DNA from: Knufia peltigerae
Lineage: Eukaryota; Ascomycota; Eurotiomycetes; Chaetothyriales; Trichomeriaceae
Direction: 5' to 3'
NCBI GenBank assembly: GCA_030247855.1
Contig: JAPDRN010000041.1
Span: forward strand, 62,001 to 126,000
Length of the DNA: 64,000 nucleotides
Position 1 is the stretch's first letter; the number at the start of each line of letters is the position of its first letter. Shown here in pieces: positions 44,598 to 54,886 of the stretch. The translations under genes were made by a program, and so were the position numbers. Under the pieces are notes generated by a model. That model ran no database searches, was not told the DNA's origin, and saw only the letters and a list, made by a program, of their open reading frames with translations.

Positions 44598-46801
44598 ATG
44601 GCATCACTAGAAAACGACCGTCGGCCAAGAGTCGATGGTTACGTTCAGGCCCAGCTCACCAAGAAGCCGCCTTATTCGGTGGAAGCTTCGGGCTACGAAA
44701 AGAAACCAGGGGAGACCATTCCCAGACGAAACCCACTTGCAAAAGACGAGCTGATCGTACTGCCCTCGGACGATGTTAAGACAATCTACGACAACCTCAA
44801 GAGAGCCGCGGCCAAGTTTGGAAATGCCAAAGCTATTGGTTCGAGAAAGATTATCAAGACCCATGTCGAGAACAAGAAGGTGAAGAAGATGGTTGATGGA
44901 CAAGAGCAAGAGCTCGATAAGAAATGGACATACTACGAACTCAGTGGTTACACCTACATGACTTTCGTCGAGTATGAGAAACTGGCGCATGACATTGGAT
45001 CTGGCCTGCGCAACTTGGGTGTCTCCAAGGACGACAAGATGCATCTTTACGGAGCTACAAGGTGCGCTGAAGCTATTTGCATTCTGGTTCTCATACTAAC
45101 TAGTACAGTGCTCACTGGCTTGCCACCTCACACGCAGCTGCGTCTCAGTCTATTCCCATTGTCACAGCCTACGATTCTCTAGGAGAGGAAGGTCTGAGAC
45201 ACTCCCTTGTCCAAACAAAGTCTGTCGCCATATTCTTAGATCCCAATCTCATCCCGGTCTTGAACAAGGTCATAAAGGATGCTGTGAACATCAAATCCAT
45301 CATCTACAATACAGAACCAGAGATCAAAGAGGCAGATCTGCAGAAGCTCAAGGCAGACCATCCCGATGTCAGAGTCATCAGTTTTGACGAGCTGAGAAAG
45401 TTGGGTGCCGAGAAGCCCTTCGACCCTGTACCTCCGTCACCAGAGGATTTGGCATGCATCATGTACACTTCAGGTTCCACAGGCCCGCCGAAAGGTGTCA
45501 CCATCAAGCACAAGGCAGTTGTGGCTGCGATGGCAGGTGTCCAAACCATTGTGGCTCCTTACATCGGACCTGCCGATGCACTTCTCACCTATCTACCACA
45601 ATCTCACATTTTCGAATACATGTTCGAGAATGTTTGCCTGTTCTGGGGTGGCACCATGGGCTATGGTAACCCCAAGACTTTGTCAGACACTTCCGTCCGG
45701 AACTGCAAAGGTGACATTCGTGAGTTCCGACCGACTATTCTCATCGGTGTTCCCGCGGTCTGGGAGAGTGTCAAGAAAGGCATCTTGGCCAAGATCAATA
45801 GCAGCTCTTTTGTCGTGAAGAATATGTTTTGGGGCGCATTCAACCTCAAACAAATGCTTCTCGGAGCTGGTCTTCCCGGATCCGGTGTTCTAGATGCGAT
45901 CGTGTTCAAGAAGTTGAAGGAGGCAACTGGTGGACGCCTTCGAATCGCTTTCAACGGTGGCGGCCCCATCTCTCAAGAAACGATCAAATTCATCAGCTAT
46001 GCAGTCACTCCAATGATTTCCGGCTACGGATTGACTGAGACCTCCGCTATGGGTGCCATTCAGGATCCATTGGCTTGGGACCCTCATGCGCTAGGTGACA
46101 TTCCAGGATCTATCGAGATCAAGTTAGTCGACTTTCCCGACGCTGGTTACTACTCGACCAACAAACCTCCTCAGGGTGAGATCTGGATTCGTGGACCTTC
46201 CGTGACAGAAGGATATTGGGACAACGAGCAGGAAACTAAGGAAGCCATCACAGAGGATGGATGGTTCAAGACCGGCGACATTGGAGAGTTCAATGCCAAT
46301 GGTCATCTGAAAATCATTGACCGCAAGAAGAACCTGGTCAAGACATTGAACGGTGAATACATTGCACTTGAGAAGCTGGAGTCGGCCTATCGGACTGCGC
46401 CAGTTGTCGGAAACATCTGCGTCTTTGCGGCTCAAGACAAAGCCAAGCCTATTGCTATCATCGTGCCGGTCGAGGCTGCTCTGCAAAAGATTGCCGCTTC
46501 TAATGGCATCAAGGGAGAAAGTGTGGAAGAGATGGTCCATGACAAGAAGCTCAACCGCATTGTCTTGAACGAAATGCTGAAGGCCGGCCGTCAAGCAGGA
46601 CTGTCTGGAATTGAGCTCATCGATGGATTGGTCATGGCAGACGAAGAATGGACTCCTCAAAACGTGGGTGTTTAGTCGCCTTTGGTAAACGCATGATGCT
46701 GACTTTTACAGGGCCTCATTTCCCCAGCGCAGAAGGTTCAACGAAAGAAGATCGAAGCCAAGTACTCAAAGGAGATCAAAACAGCTTACGGCAGCGACTA
46801 A
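44598..46801 (+). CDS. Long-chain fatty acid-CoA ligase, Faa1/Faa4 type
   Basis: Exons 44598..45061, 45109..46663, 46712..46801; 702 residues, normal for the family. The 47-nt intron 1 joins LYGATS to AHWLATSHAA; intron 2 (48 nt, GTGGGT...TTTTACAG) adds the last 29 residues GLISPAQKVQRKKIEAKY. ANL fold: P-loop YTSGSTGPPKGV, GYGLTETSA adenylate motif, and the hinge/FACS signature WFKTGDIGEFNANGHLKIIDR with RKKNLVKTLNGEYIALEKLE, including the catalytic Lys. Activates imported or endogenous C12-C18 fatty acids to acyl-CoA for lipid synthesis and beta-oxidation; probably at ER or lipid droplet membranes. Confidence 0.95.
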
Positions 46802-47007
46802 GAGGTGATCGCCAACTCGAGGCAAAGAGTGCACACTGATACCCATCGCACTCGCCATGTATGATTATTTCGCAGGCAGGAGGAAAGTTTGAGCAGAGAC
46901 AGCTTGGTGTTCTGGAGTTACACACATTGTCACTCAAAATAATAGCATAATCTGAGCACCTCCACGGACCCAACAACGAATCGACGTCCTGTTCTCGCAC
47001 TGAATTG
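46802..47007. other. Short convergent intergenic region
   Basis: Between the synthetase stop and the end of the cysteine-rich gene. A minus-strand frame (46776-47021) with many Cys continues here and could be an alternative C-terminus of that gene; see there. Confidence 0.4.
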
Positions 47008-47371
47008 CTACAGCCAGGCATCTAGGAAAGACCGGCGTTTCCAGCTTGTGATCTTTCTTCCACCCCTTACCCATCCGTTATTGATGACTTGCTGTGGGCA
47101 ATGTCCATCGCCTTGACAGGCCAAATAACAGCAAACCCCTGGATCTTTGGCGCATTCATTACATAGAGGGTTCCCATCCGTCGCAGCGACGCTAGAAATG
47201 TCTGTTCCTGTATTCTCGTCCGCCCTGACACCTTCGCTATCGTCTAATCAGCTGTTGTCTCACTGGCATACCATTTCTCGGACTTGCATACCTGTCACCG
47301 CCCTGCTCATCTGCCAGTGTGCTAAATGCAAAGAGACCGACTGTGACAAAGAGTAGGTTTACGAGTTTCAT
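47008..47371 (-). CDS. Candidate small secreted cysteine-rich protein
   Basis: Proposed exons 47371..47292 and 47236..47008, 102 residues; intron GTATGC...GACGATAG, 55 nt. An alternative pair (donor GTGACA, acceptor GATTAG) also keeps frame and changes only two or three residues. Starts with a clear signal peptide MKLVNLLFVTVGLFAFSTLA, cut before DEQGG. The mature part has six Cys in the order C-x2-C-x6-CC-x3-C-x5-C (NPLCNECAKDPGVCCYLAC). No Cys lies outside the cluster, and the C-terminus is basic. A further donor (GGATGG|GTAAGG) could splice to a longer Cys-rich tail running to 46776. I recognise no family; effector-like or antimicrobial roles are guesses. Head-to-head with the GH55 gene across 294 bp. 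Confidence 0.5.
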
Positions 47372-47665
47372 GGTTGACAGTGGAAATGATTTTTTCTCGA
47401 TTGCCGAACGTTGAATTCAGTGTTTGCGTCACGACTAAACGAGACAAAGTGTTTTTACTTATCGCCATTCTTCCACTTGAAGGGATATTAAAAGACTCCC
47501 TCCCATCGAAACCACATTCCTGCCAAGTCACATTCCAGTATCTGTCGAAATGCTCCTTGCACTCGTGTCAGATACGCGCGGATGCATTTCCATCATATCC
47601 CCGTGGATTGTACTCTCACTAATCGAGCAGGAAGCCTCAAATCTTTTCAGCAAAATCAGACCGAA
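47372..47665. promoter_or_regulatory. Divergent promoter between cysteine-rich protein and GH55 glucanase
   Basis: 294 bp separate the two start codons. Both products carry signal peptides, so co-regulation as secreted proteins is plausible. GATATTAAAAG near 47484 is TATA-like. No further element assigned. Confidence 0.35.
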
Positions 47666-50334
47666 ATGTGGCCTTCTTACGCTTGTGTCTTTGGGCTGTA
47701 TGCAGCCTTGCTTCTAGGCAGTTCAAACGCTGCGGCGTCGACGTATTGGCTAGCAAATAAGCCAAATGTCGGGACGGTCGCGTTTCAGACGAATCCAAAC
47801 TATCCCGTCTTTCGCAATGTCAAAGACTACGGGGCGCGAGGTGAGTGTTCCCAACGTTAGCAGTCATTCGCAAAGTCTCTGACAAGCTACCAGGCGATGG
47901 CATCCAAGATGACACAGACGCCATCAACAACGCCATTTCGGCTCCAGGAAGTCTCAGCACCATAACATCAAAGCTCAATGGCCGTTGCGGAGGAGGAAAT
48001 TCGACTGTAGGCTCATTCTGTCAGTCTTCGACGGTGACTCCAGCCTTGGTCTACTTCCCTCCTGGAACCTACGTTGTCTCCAAACCATTGATCATGTTTT
48101 ACATGACACAAATGGTTGGCGACGCGGTGACTCCTCCCACGATCAAAGTCGCAGCAAACTATACCCAAATTATTGGTCTCGCTGTGATGGATGCAGATAT
48201 CTATATTCCCAATGGAGCCGGAAATGAGTGGTATGCCAACCAAAACAACTTCTGGCGTCAAATCCGCAACTTCATCATTGACATGACCACGGCTCCTCTT
48301 ACTGCCGCCGGCATCCATTGGCAAGTCGCCCAGGCGACGAGTTTGCAGAACATCGTGATCAATATGGTGGCCAAAGATGTCGTCAATAATGCGCAACAAG
48401 GCGTCTATATGGAAAACGGCTCAGGCGGATTCTTCTCTGATGTTACCGTAAACGGAGGATCTCTGGGCATGTACCTTGGTAACCAGCAGTTCACCACGAG
48501 GAAGTTGACTTTCAACGGTTGTGCAACCGCGATCAAGATGAACTTCGACTGGCTCTGGCTTTTCACTCAGGTCTCAATCACCAATTCCAACGTCGGCATC
48601 GACATGACCAATGGAGGGTTTTCCAACCAGGCCACTGGATCGGTCGTCGTTCTTGACAGCGTCATATCGGCCCAACAGGGTATCCTAACGCCCTACGCCC
48701 CAGGCTATAGCTCTCCTCAGGCTGCGGGGACGTTGGTCCTCGAGAGGGTTGATTTTACAGGCAGTGTCGACGCAATTTCTGCCGCTGGAGGCACTCAAGC
48801 AAGGACCGTTCTCCCCGGCGGACAATTCATCGACCTGTTTGCTCAAGGAAATGCCTGGACCACTGCAGGACAAGGCTTGAACGGCCAAAGCTTCAACGGC
48901 ACATCTTGCACGTACGCCAACTCCAGTCAAACTGTTTATGCTGCCCAGGAGACCACCATTCAGAGACAACTCGCACCTGTTCCTCGCCCTTCCAATTTGG
49001 TCGACAGTAATGGTCAGTATATTTACCGGGTGAAACCACAATACGAAACATTGCAATGGAGTTCGTTCTTGAGCGCAAAAGCCAACGGTCTTGCCGGTGA
49101 CGGGCAAACAGGTCAGTCTGAGTAACCCTCAAGGAAGGCCAACTTGATTCTCGCTGACATTTCATGTACTTTCAAGATGATACCGTCGCGATGCAGAACC
49201 TGTTCAATCTCGCTGCGAGCACAAACAAGGTCGTCTACTTTGACAAGGGCGCATATATTGTGACGAGCACGATCAACGTCCCACCAACCCTTAAAATGAC
49301 GGGTGAAATGCTTCCCATCATCATGGCCACGGGGTCTTTTTGGAACGATCAGATGAACCCCAAGCCGGTGCTAAAGATCGGCAACCCAGGCGACGTCGGT
49401 ACGGTAGAGATCTCGGATATCATTTTCGAGACTCGGGGGCCATGTCCCGGTGCCATCATCGTCGAATGGAACATCAAGGCTCAAGGCCCAGCACTGGCGG
49501 GCATGTGGGATGCTCACTGGCGTATTGGAGGATCTGCCGGGACGAATCTTCAAATGGACCAATGCATCAAAACTCCTTCTCAACCCATCACTTCTGGAAG
49601 TTCTGTATTGACGAACTGTATCGGTGCTTTTCTATTGTTGCACGTCACTCCTCAAGCCGATGGGTACTTTGAGAACACTTGGGGTTGGGTGGCCGACCAC
49701 GAATTGGACATGGGGACTCGTGACCAGATTTACATTTTTAACAAGGCGTAAGTTTTTTGGGGGGGTTCCCACCGATGATGTTGTGTTTTTCTTCGTCCTG
49801 ACCTGAACAAACAGTGGCTTCCTCTTTGAATCTGCAGAAGGGCCGGTGTGGTTGTACGGCACTGCTTCCGAGCACAGCGTCATGTACGACTACCAATTTT
49901 CCAACACGAAGAACGTCTTCATGGGTCACATTCAGCATGAGACGGCGTATTACCAAGGCAACCCTGACGCCCTCCACTCCTACTTCACACCGCAGAGCAG
50001 CTGGAACGATCCCACCTACTCGGACTGCACGGCGGCGAATTGCGCCCGGACTTGGGGTCTTCGGATCCTGAATTCCAGTTCCATCTTCATGTACGGCGGT
50101 GGGCTGTACAATTTCTTCGAGAACTGGAACACGCAGGCCTGCCTGGGCACCGAGAGCTGTCAAGAACGAATGGTCGACATCCACAATTCCACCGACGTCT
50201 ACCTTTGGGCTTTGAGCACGAAAGGGAGTCAATTCATGATCAGTTACGAAGGTACCGACGTCGTGCCGTATAGTGTGAACAGGGCGAATTTCTGTGAGAC
50301 AATCGCCTTGTTTGAGTTGGCCGAGTCTCAGTGA
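47666..50334 (+). CDS. Exo-beta-1,3-glucanase, GH55, secreted
   Basis: Exons 47666..47840, 47894..49111, 49177..49747, 49815..50334; 827 residues. All three introns (53, 65, 67 nt) keep frame. Signal peptide MWPSYACVFGLYAALLLGSS, mature start near ASTYWLAN. Two parallel beta-helix (pectate-lyase-like) domains; each opens with the repeated glycine/aspartate block: VKDYGARGDGIQDDTDAIN in the first and GLAGDGQTDDTVAMQNLF in the second. Other conserved pieces: YFPPGTYVVSKPL, MENGSGGFFSDVTVNGG, EGPVWLYGTASEHSVMYDY, FFENWNTQAC. GH55 enzymes release glucose or gentiobiose from laminarin and fungal cell walls. Likely role in wall turnover or feeding on beta-glucan. Confidence 0.95.
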
Positions 50335-51262
50335 TGTTGGATTGGAGAAGGAGAGAAGAAAAGACAATTGGTTTGTTGGATGGTCGTTTGGAGTTTGAAA
50401 ATCGGAGGGATGCATGTCTGGCAAGGAGTCTGTGGAATCCGAAATTCAAACTATTTATTCCGTTACAGTGGAAGTCGTCTTTTAGTAAAGTGTCAGTCCC
50501 ATAGACTCGAATAGATTTGATTGTCTTGCTATCGTCAAGACATGATCTGCCTCGTCAAAAGGTCTCGAAATGTGGTTTACGGGAGGATGATGGACTGCCT
50601 GGTCCTCGTACCCCCCCCTGAAATTAGTTGTAGGTATGTTGCTGTCAAATTGACCAATCACGACTAATCAAACCAACTACATCATTGAAAGATCAATGTT
50701 TGCCATCAATGTCCATCGACATGTGAGCTACTGAGGGTACATATGGATGCCTTGGAGCTATTGTGTTTCTGACTCATACTATAGCCATGCTTTAACTTTG
50801 TCCAGCTAACACCATCATTCGTCACTTTGACATCTCTCTCCCTTTTAATTTCGCCACGGAAGTTCGCCCTGGCAATGAGTCCAAAGGGTGAAATATACAC
50901 AAGAACGAGAGTCTTGAAAGAACATATAAGGTAGGGCATGTGTCAAAGATATCGAGACTATACGAAAACATCCCATACTATACCGTCTTGTCACTTGAAC
51001 ACGATCCCCTGGTCGACAATACTCCATATCAATATACGTCAATCTCATCATCTCAAACCTTTTCCATTCAGTCACTCTCAGTACTACCACCACCACCACC
51101 ACCATCACCACACGGCCCAACGACCTCGCTTCTTCCAAATCCGAGTCTTTCCTCTCTCTCAACTACCACTTCTTTTACAGTACTCAACCTTGGAGTACGA
51201 TCGGAACCCTGAACGGTTTTCAAATCATTAAAACCAAAACCACAAGTCACGGACAAAATACC
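50335..51262. other. Intergenic
   Basis: No gene recognised. A (CCA)n run at 51086-51112 lies in the probable promoter/5' UTR of the alkyltransferase gene. Confidence 0.45.
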
Positions 51263-51930
51263 ATGGCCATTACTGAGTTTCAAGAGGTCAGTCTTTCCAA
51301 ATGTTCCCCCAGACGTTCTTTTACCTCTTTACGAGTCTCCGGCTACTCCATACACTCCATATACTAAAGCACAAAACGTAGAGAGTCTACACTTCCCTCC
51401 TGGCCATCCCACGAGGCAAAGTTTGTTCATATGGTGCACTGGCAAAATCATTATCGACTTCACCTCGCGCCGTGGGTGGTGCTTTGAGGAACAACCCTTT
51501 TGCACCAGAGGTCCCATGTCACAGGGTCATCGCGAGTGACGGTCACGTAGGTGGATTCATGGGTGATTGTAAGTAAACACTACCGAGGAGTATCAGTACC
51601 GCCCGTCGATACCTTTGCTGCAATCCGAGAGCATGCACTGACGCGGTCAAAAATTTATCAAAAGGGCAAAAAGCACCAAGTACAATCAATCAGACCAAAA
51701 AACTCGACCTACTCGCGAAAGAGGGAGTGTATTTTGACGATCAAGGTAGATTGTTGGTCATCAACAAGTCCACACCCTCGACGACAAAACACCTCAAGAA
51801 GTCATCGACAGTGACAGTCGAAAACAATGCAGGTGGACATGACTCCCCGTGGTTCGACGGTCCATGGGATCTAGAAACCGCAAAGACGAGACTGGTAGAA
51901 ATCATGACAAACAACGACAAACCCGTCTGA
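51263..51930 (+). CDS. O6-alkylguanine-DNA alkyltransferase, catalytic domain only
   Basis: Three exons, none long enough to stand out alone: 51263..51286 (MAITEFQE), 51382..51568, 51665..51930; 158 residues. Intron 1 (95 nt) ends TACTAAAGC...ACGTAG; intron 2 (96 nt) has CACTGAC and ends CAAAAG, making the Trp codon of GDWQKAPS. Family blocks are unmistakable: RVYTSLLAIPRGKVCSYGAL, the DNA-base-flipping arginine finger SPRAVGGALRNNP (Arg37), active site VPCHRVIASDG (Cys54), GGFMGDWQKAPS and KKLDLLAKEGVYF. It lacks the N-terminal domain of full MGMT, like alkyltransferase-like proteins (ATLs), but keeps the acceptor Cys that ATLs replace by Trp. The C-terminal 60 residues are polar. Directly repairs O6-methylguanine, by family. 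Confidence 0.9.
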
Positions 51931-52175
51931 AGAGTTTGTCAAAAAGTTACTGCAAAGCACCAAAATGTCCGTCGATGGTGTCGACACAAAGCCAAAGAAA
52001 AAAAAAATCCCCCCAAGAAAATAGAACCCCTGTTGGGAACAAAATCCACGTTTTGAAAAACTTGACGAACAAGTCCCGGTTATTCAAGACAACATTTTCG
52101 TTCCGTGGCTTCTAAGAACAACTTCCCTTTTTTTTTTAGGTCTTTTTGTTGACAACCGTACTCGGTGTTTGTGTG

Positions 52176-52195
52176 TATATATATATATATATATA
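52176..52195. repeat. (TA)n microsatellite
   Basis: Ten perfect TA units, preceded by a short (GT)n. Confidence 0.95.
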
Positions 52196-52282
52196 CATTT
52201 TCAACGACAACGCCAGCAAACATTTCAGAAAAAGACAGCAAAAGTAAATGACAATAAAAATAATCTTCTCTTTTGAGCAAAA

Positions 52283-52287
52283 GAAAA
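52283..52287 (-). terminator. Pol III terminator of tRNA-Cys
   Basis: T5 on the transcribed strand 12 bases past the tRNA 3' end, fitting RNA polymerase III termination. Confidence 0.6.
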
Positions 52288-52299
52288 AGGAAACAGAAA

Positions 52300-52391
52300 G
52301 GCCAGAACGTGGATCGAACACGTGACCTAGAGATATAGTTGCTACCATGTCAAAGCTGCAATCTCTCGCTCTACCACTGAGCTATCGGGCC
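52300..52391 (-). tRNA. tRNA-Cys (GCA), with intron
   Basis: Minus strand. Acceptor stem GGCCCGA / TCTGGCC (one mismatch), D arm GCTC-AGTGGTA-GAGC, anticodon stem AGAGA / TCTCT, loop TTGCAG with anticodon GCA, T arm ACGTG-TTCGATC-CACGT. A 21-nt intron lies one base 3' of the anticodon (about 52355-52335), the canonical place. Mature length 71 nt before CCA addition. A and B boxes match (TAGCTCAGTGG; GTTCGATCC). Confidence 0.92.
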
Positions 52392-53272
52392 CCCGACGGT
52401 CATTTTACCTTGAAATTTGAAGATGGTAAGTTATAAAATTATCGAGCACGGTGACTAGATGACGTCTCGCGAGAGACCAAAAGGCACGTCTGGACATTCT
52501 CTAGCTGCCTGCTTTACCTACGCATGACGGTAGCTCAATCGTTCCTCTTCTGTCTCGAGCCAGACGTTTCCAAATAAAGTAATGTTTATGCTCGCCCTCA
52601 GAACCCCCCGGAAGCCTTTCCTACAGCTTAAAGGGTTGTAGAGAGGTGATCAAACGTAGGAAGCGCAAAAAAAAAAATGATAATAAAAATAATAATTGCT
52701 ATCAACTAGGTTCAATGGTTTCAAGGTCAACTACATTCACAGCCCTAATCCTTCGCTCCATTCCAGGACCTCCATCTCAATTTCCTTAAAATCGAGGTGT
52801 GACAATCCAACAATACTAACAAAGGACTCTCTCCCCCCAAACTTCATCCGCTTCATCATGCCAACCACCCCAAGTTTGTTGCTAGCAAAGATAAGCCAGG
52901 TCTGATGGGTACAGAAAGAATCCTCTCGCATCTCTGCAGGAGAGTCATGCATACTTGCATACTTGCATACACAATTACTTGTTCTTTCCCCGGGAATTCG
53001 AGATGCAAACAAAACCTGGCTGAAGAGAAGAAAGAAAGAGAAAGCAATGATAATCAAGGTCCCATTAAAGACAGTACTAGTACTCCTCCATCAGGGGTGC
53101 CTGGGGTTTTCTCTTTTTTCATAGGAAGTATCGAGTGTAGAAAAAACAGTAATGTCGTGCCAATTTAATCTGGGCTGCAGTCATCAAGTCGTGATGATAA
53201 AAGAGTGGCTGAGTCTTCCAAGAGTACTCGGTGAGTTGTGGAATAGGTGGGCGCTGCCCTGAATATCGTCCT
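52392..53272. other. Intergenic, 3' side of low-complexity gene
   Basis: A-rich run near 52665-52690. A minus-strand frame at 52737-53057 begins with a hydrophobic stretch but has no ATG; not called. Confidence 0.45.
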
Positions 53273-54886
53273 TCACATGATCACGCTCTTGCGTTTTTCG
53301 GCGTTGCTAAGGACCAACAATGGAGTGTTACGTCTAGCAGGTTGCTCAACTTCAACCATAGACCCTCCAATGAGGTTACCTTCATCACTGCTCAGGCTCT
53401 TAGCACTGATGGCTCCAATGCTGTCAACTGAAGATCGTTCTCGGGATATCTCCTTTCTCTCGCCACCAATAACACCACTGGCAGCAGCACGAAGACTACC
53501 CATGCTTGGTTTGCTTGAAAGACTAGTGCTGCCAGCGAGAACGGAATCGTTGTCGGACGAGACAGAAAAGTTGAATTCATTTTCGCTTCCAGGCGTGCCG
53601 GCTCCAGAACCCGACTGACGACCATCGCTTCGACGCTCGCGACCTGCACGAACCAAGTCATGAACAGCTCGACGACGTTGACGTGTAGCGAAATTCTTGC
53701 TTCCTTCGTGCTTTGATGTTGGCTTGTCTTGCAACTCTTGAAGATGAGGTGGGTTCTTTGGTTGTCTGACTGGGTGCTCTCCAGCACGTCCTTGTCCAGG
53801 ACCAAAGGTGCCAGTCATGGGAGTCTGAGGCATACCAGCTGATCTCAGCCCCGCCGCTCCTTTTGTCCACTCGCCCGTCGTCTTGATATTCACAGATGAC
53901 GCGTTCTTTCTGTGTCCTCGTCGGAAAGCATTGGCAGATGGCGGTGGGAGTGGTTCGACGTCCATCTGCGGAGACGGTGTGGACTTGGGAGGAGTACGCG
54001 AACGTGAGTCGGACAGGGGATGAGGCTCGGCGAATTGACGTTGGTAGCCAGCGTTGGCAGGAGGGGGTGAGACAGAATTGTTTCGACGGGAAGACAAGGT
54101 GTCTTGCTGTTGTTGGAGGGAGGGGTCAACCACGAAGTTTGACTGACCCGTCATGGGATTGTAGACAGCAAACACGCCAGGACTTCCAGGCACCGGCTGA
54201 ACAACAGGTTGCAGGCCTTGTTGGAATTGCTGACTGTACATGCTCATAGGAGAATTGATGGGTGACTGGAATTGTTGGCCAGGGTTGGTCATCATGGCAG
54301 AATTGAGGTTCAGTCCTCCCAGTTGCTGAGCGGCCGCAGTAACGCTGAGAAGTTGTTGCTGCAGAGCTCGTTGCTGCTGAGCCAGGTAATTGTTGGTCGC
54401 TACCAATTCGTCATAAAGATTTTGATCCATTGGGTCTGTTGGGTCTACAAAGTCGAGCGATGGAGGAGCCAGGACATGTTCAGGCAGGGAATAATTCTGC
54501 TGGTAGCTGCCGCCATGGTACGAAGCCCTCTTGTTTGGAAAGTACGTGCCAGTTGCAGTCTGCGGAATGTGGTTTCCGTATTGCGAATTCGAAGCGTACT
54601 TGCTGCCTTCGAGACCCATGGCATTGCTAGCCGGAGGCACGGTGGCAGATTTCGGGGCAGTACGAAGACCGGCTAGCAAGTGACTACGGCTAGTTCGTGG
54701 TGTCGCGCCGACGTTGGCCTGTTGAGTCTCATCGATGGTCGAAATCTTTGGGGGAGGGGCAACACTGAGACGTTTGATGTGAGAGCCTTTTCCACGCGAC
54801 GCAAAGCCGGGGCCGGAAACGCCGATGGAGTTGTTGAAAGGAGACTGGTAAGTCATTTGAGCAAGACCGCCAGCGTCGATGCTCAT
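53273..54886 (-). CDS. Unrecognised 537-residue Gln/Ser/Pro-rich protein
   Basis: Single exon from ATG 54886. N-terminus MSIDAGGLAQMTYQSPFNNS followed by a basic Ser-rich region with KRLSVAPPPKIS. A predicted short coiled coil with poly-Gln occurs near 165-185 (LVATNNYLAQQQRALQQQLL). Then a long Gln/Pro/Ser segment and a basic patch FATRQRRRAVHDLVRAGRER near 405-425, plausible as a nuclear or RNA contact. The tail is Ser-rich with many SP/RxxS sites, as in phosphoregulated proteins. No domain recognised; mostly disordered. The 2.7-kb upstream gap and pyrimidine-rich leader suggest a long regulated 5' region. Confidence 0.8.
   Translation of the reverse strand: MSIDAGGLAQMTYQSPFNNSIGVSGPGFASRGKGSHIKRLSVAPPPKISTIDETQQANVGATPRTSRSHLLAGLRTAPKSATVPPASNAMGLEGSKYASNSQYGNHIPQTATGTYFPNKRASYHGGSYQQNYSLPEHVLAPPSLDFVDPTDPMDQNLYDELVATNNYLAQQQRALQQQLLSVTAAAQQLGGLNLNSAMMTNPGQQFQSPINSPMSMYSQQFQQGLQPVVQPVPGSPGVFAVYNPMTGQSNFVVDPSLQQQQDTLSSRRNNSVSPPPANAGYQRQFAEPHPLSDSRSRTPPKSTPSPQMDVEPLPPPSANAFRRGHRKNASSVNIKTTGEWTKGAAGLRSAGMPQTPMTGTFGPGQGRAGEHPVRQPKNPPHLQELQDKPTSKHEGSKNFATRQRRRAVHDLVRAGRERRSDGRQSGSGAGTPGSENEFNFSVSSDNDSVLAGSTSLSSKPSMGSLRAAASGVIGGERKEISRERSSVDSIGAISAKSLSSDEGNLIGGSMVEVEQPARRNTPLLVLSNAEKRKSVIM

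Larger units (their letters stand above)
51931..52299. other. Intergenic with TA repeat
   Basis: A-rich 3' region of the alkyltransferase gene, then a (TA)n run (52176-52195). Nothing coding seen. Confidence 0.5.

Noticed and set aside
52737..53057. Minus-strand frame starting with a hydrophobic stretch
   Set aside because: No ATG at its start (TTG only) and it lies in the 3' region of the low-complexity gene; signal peptide likeness is probably accidental.
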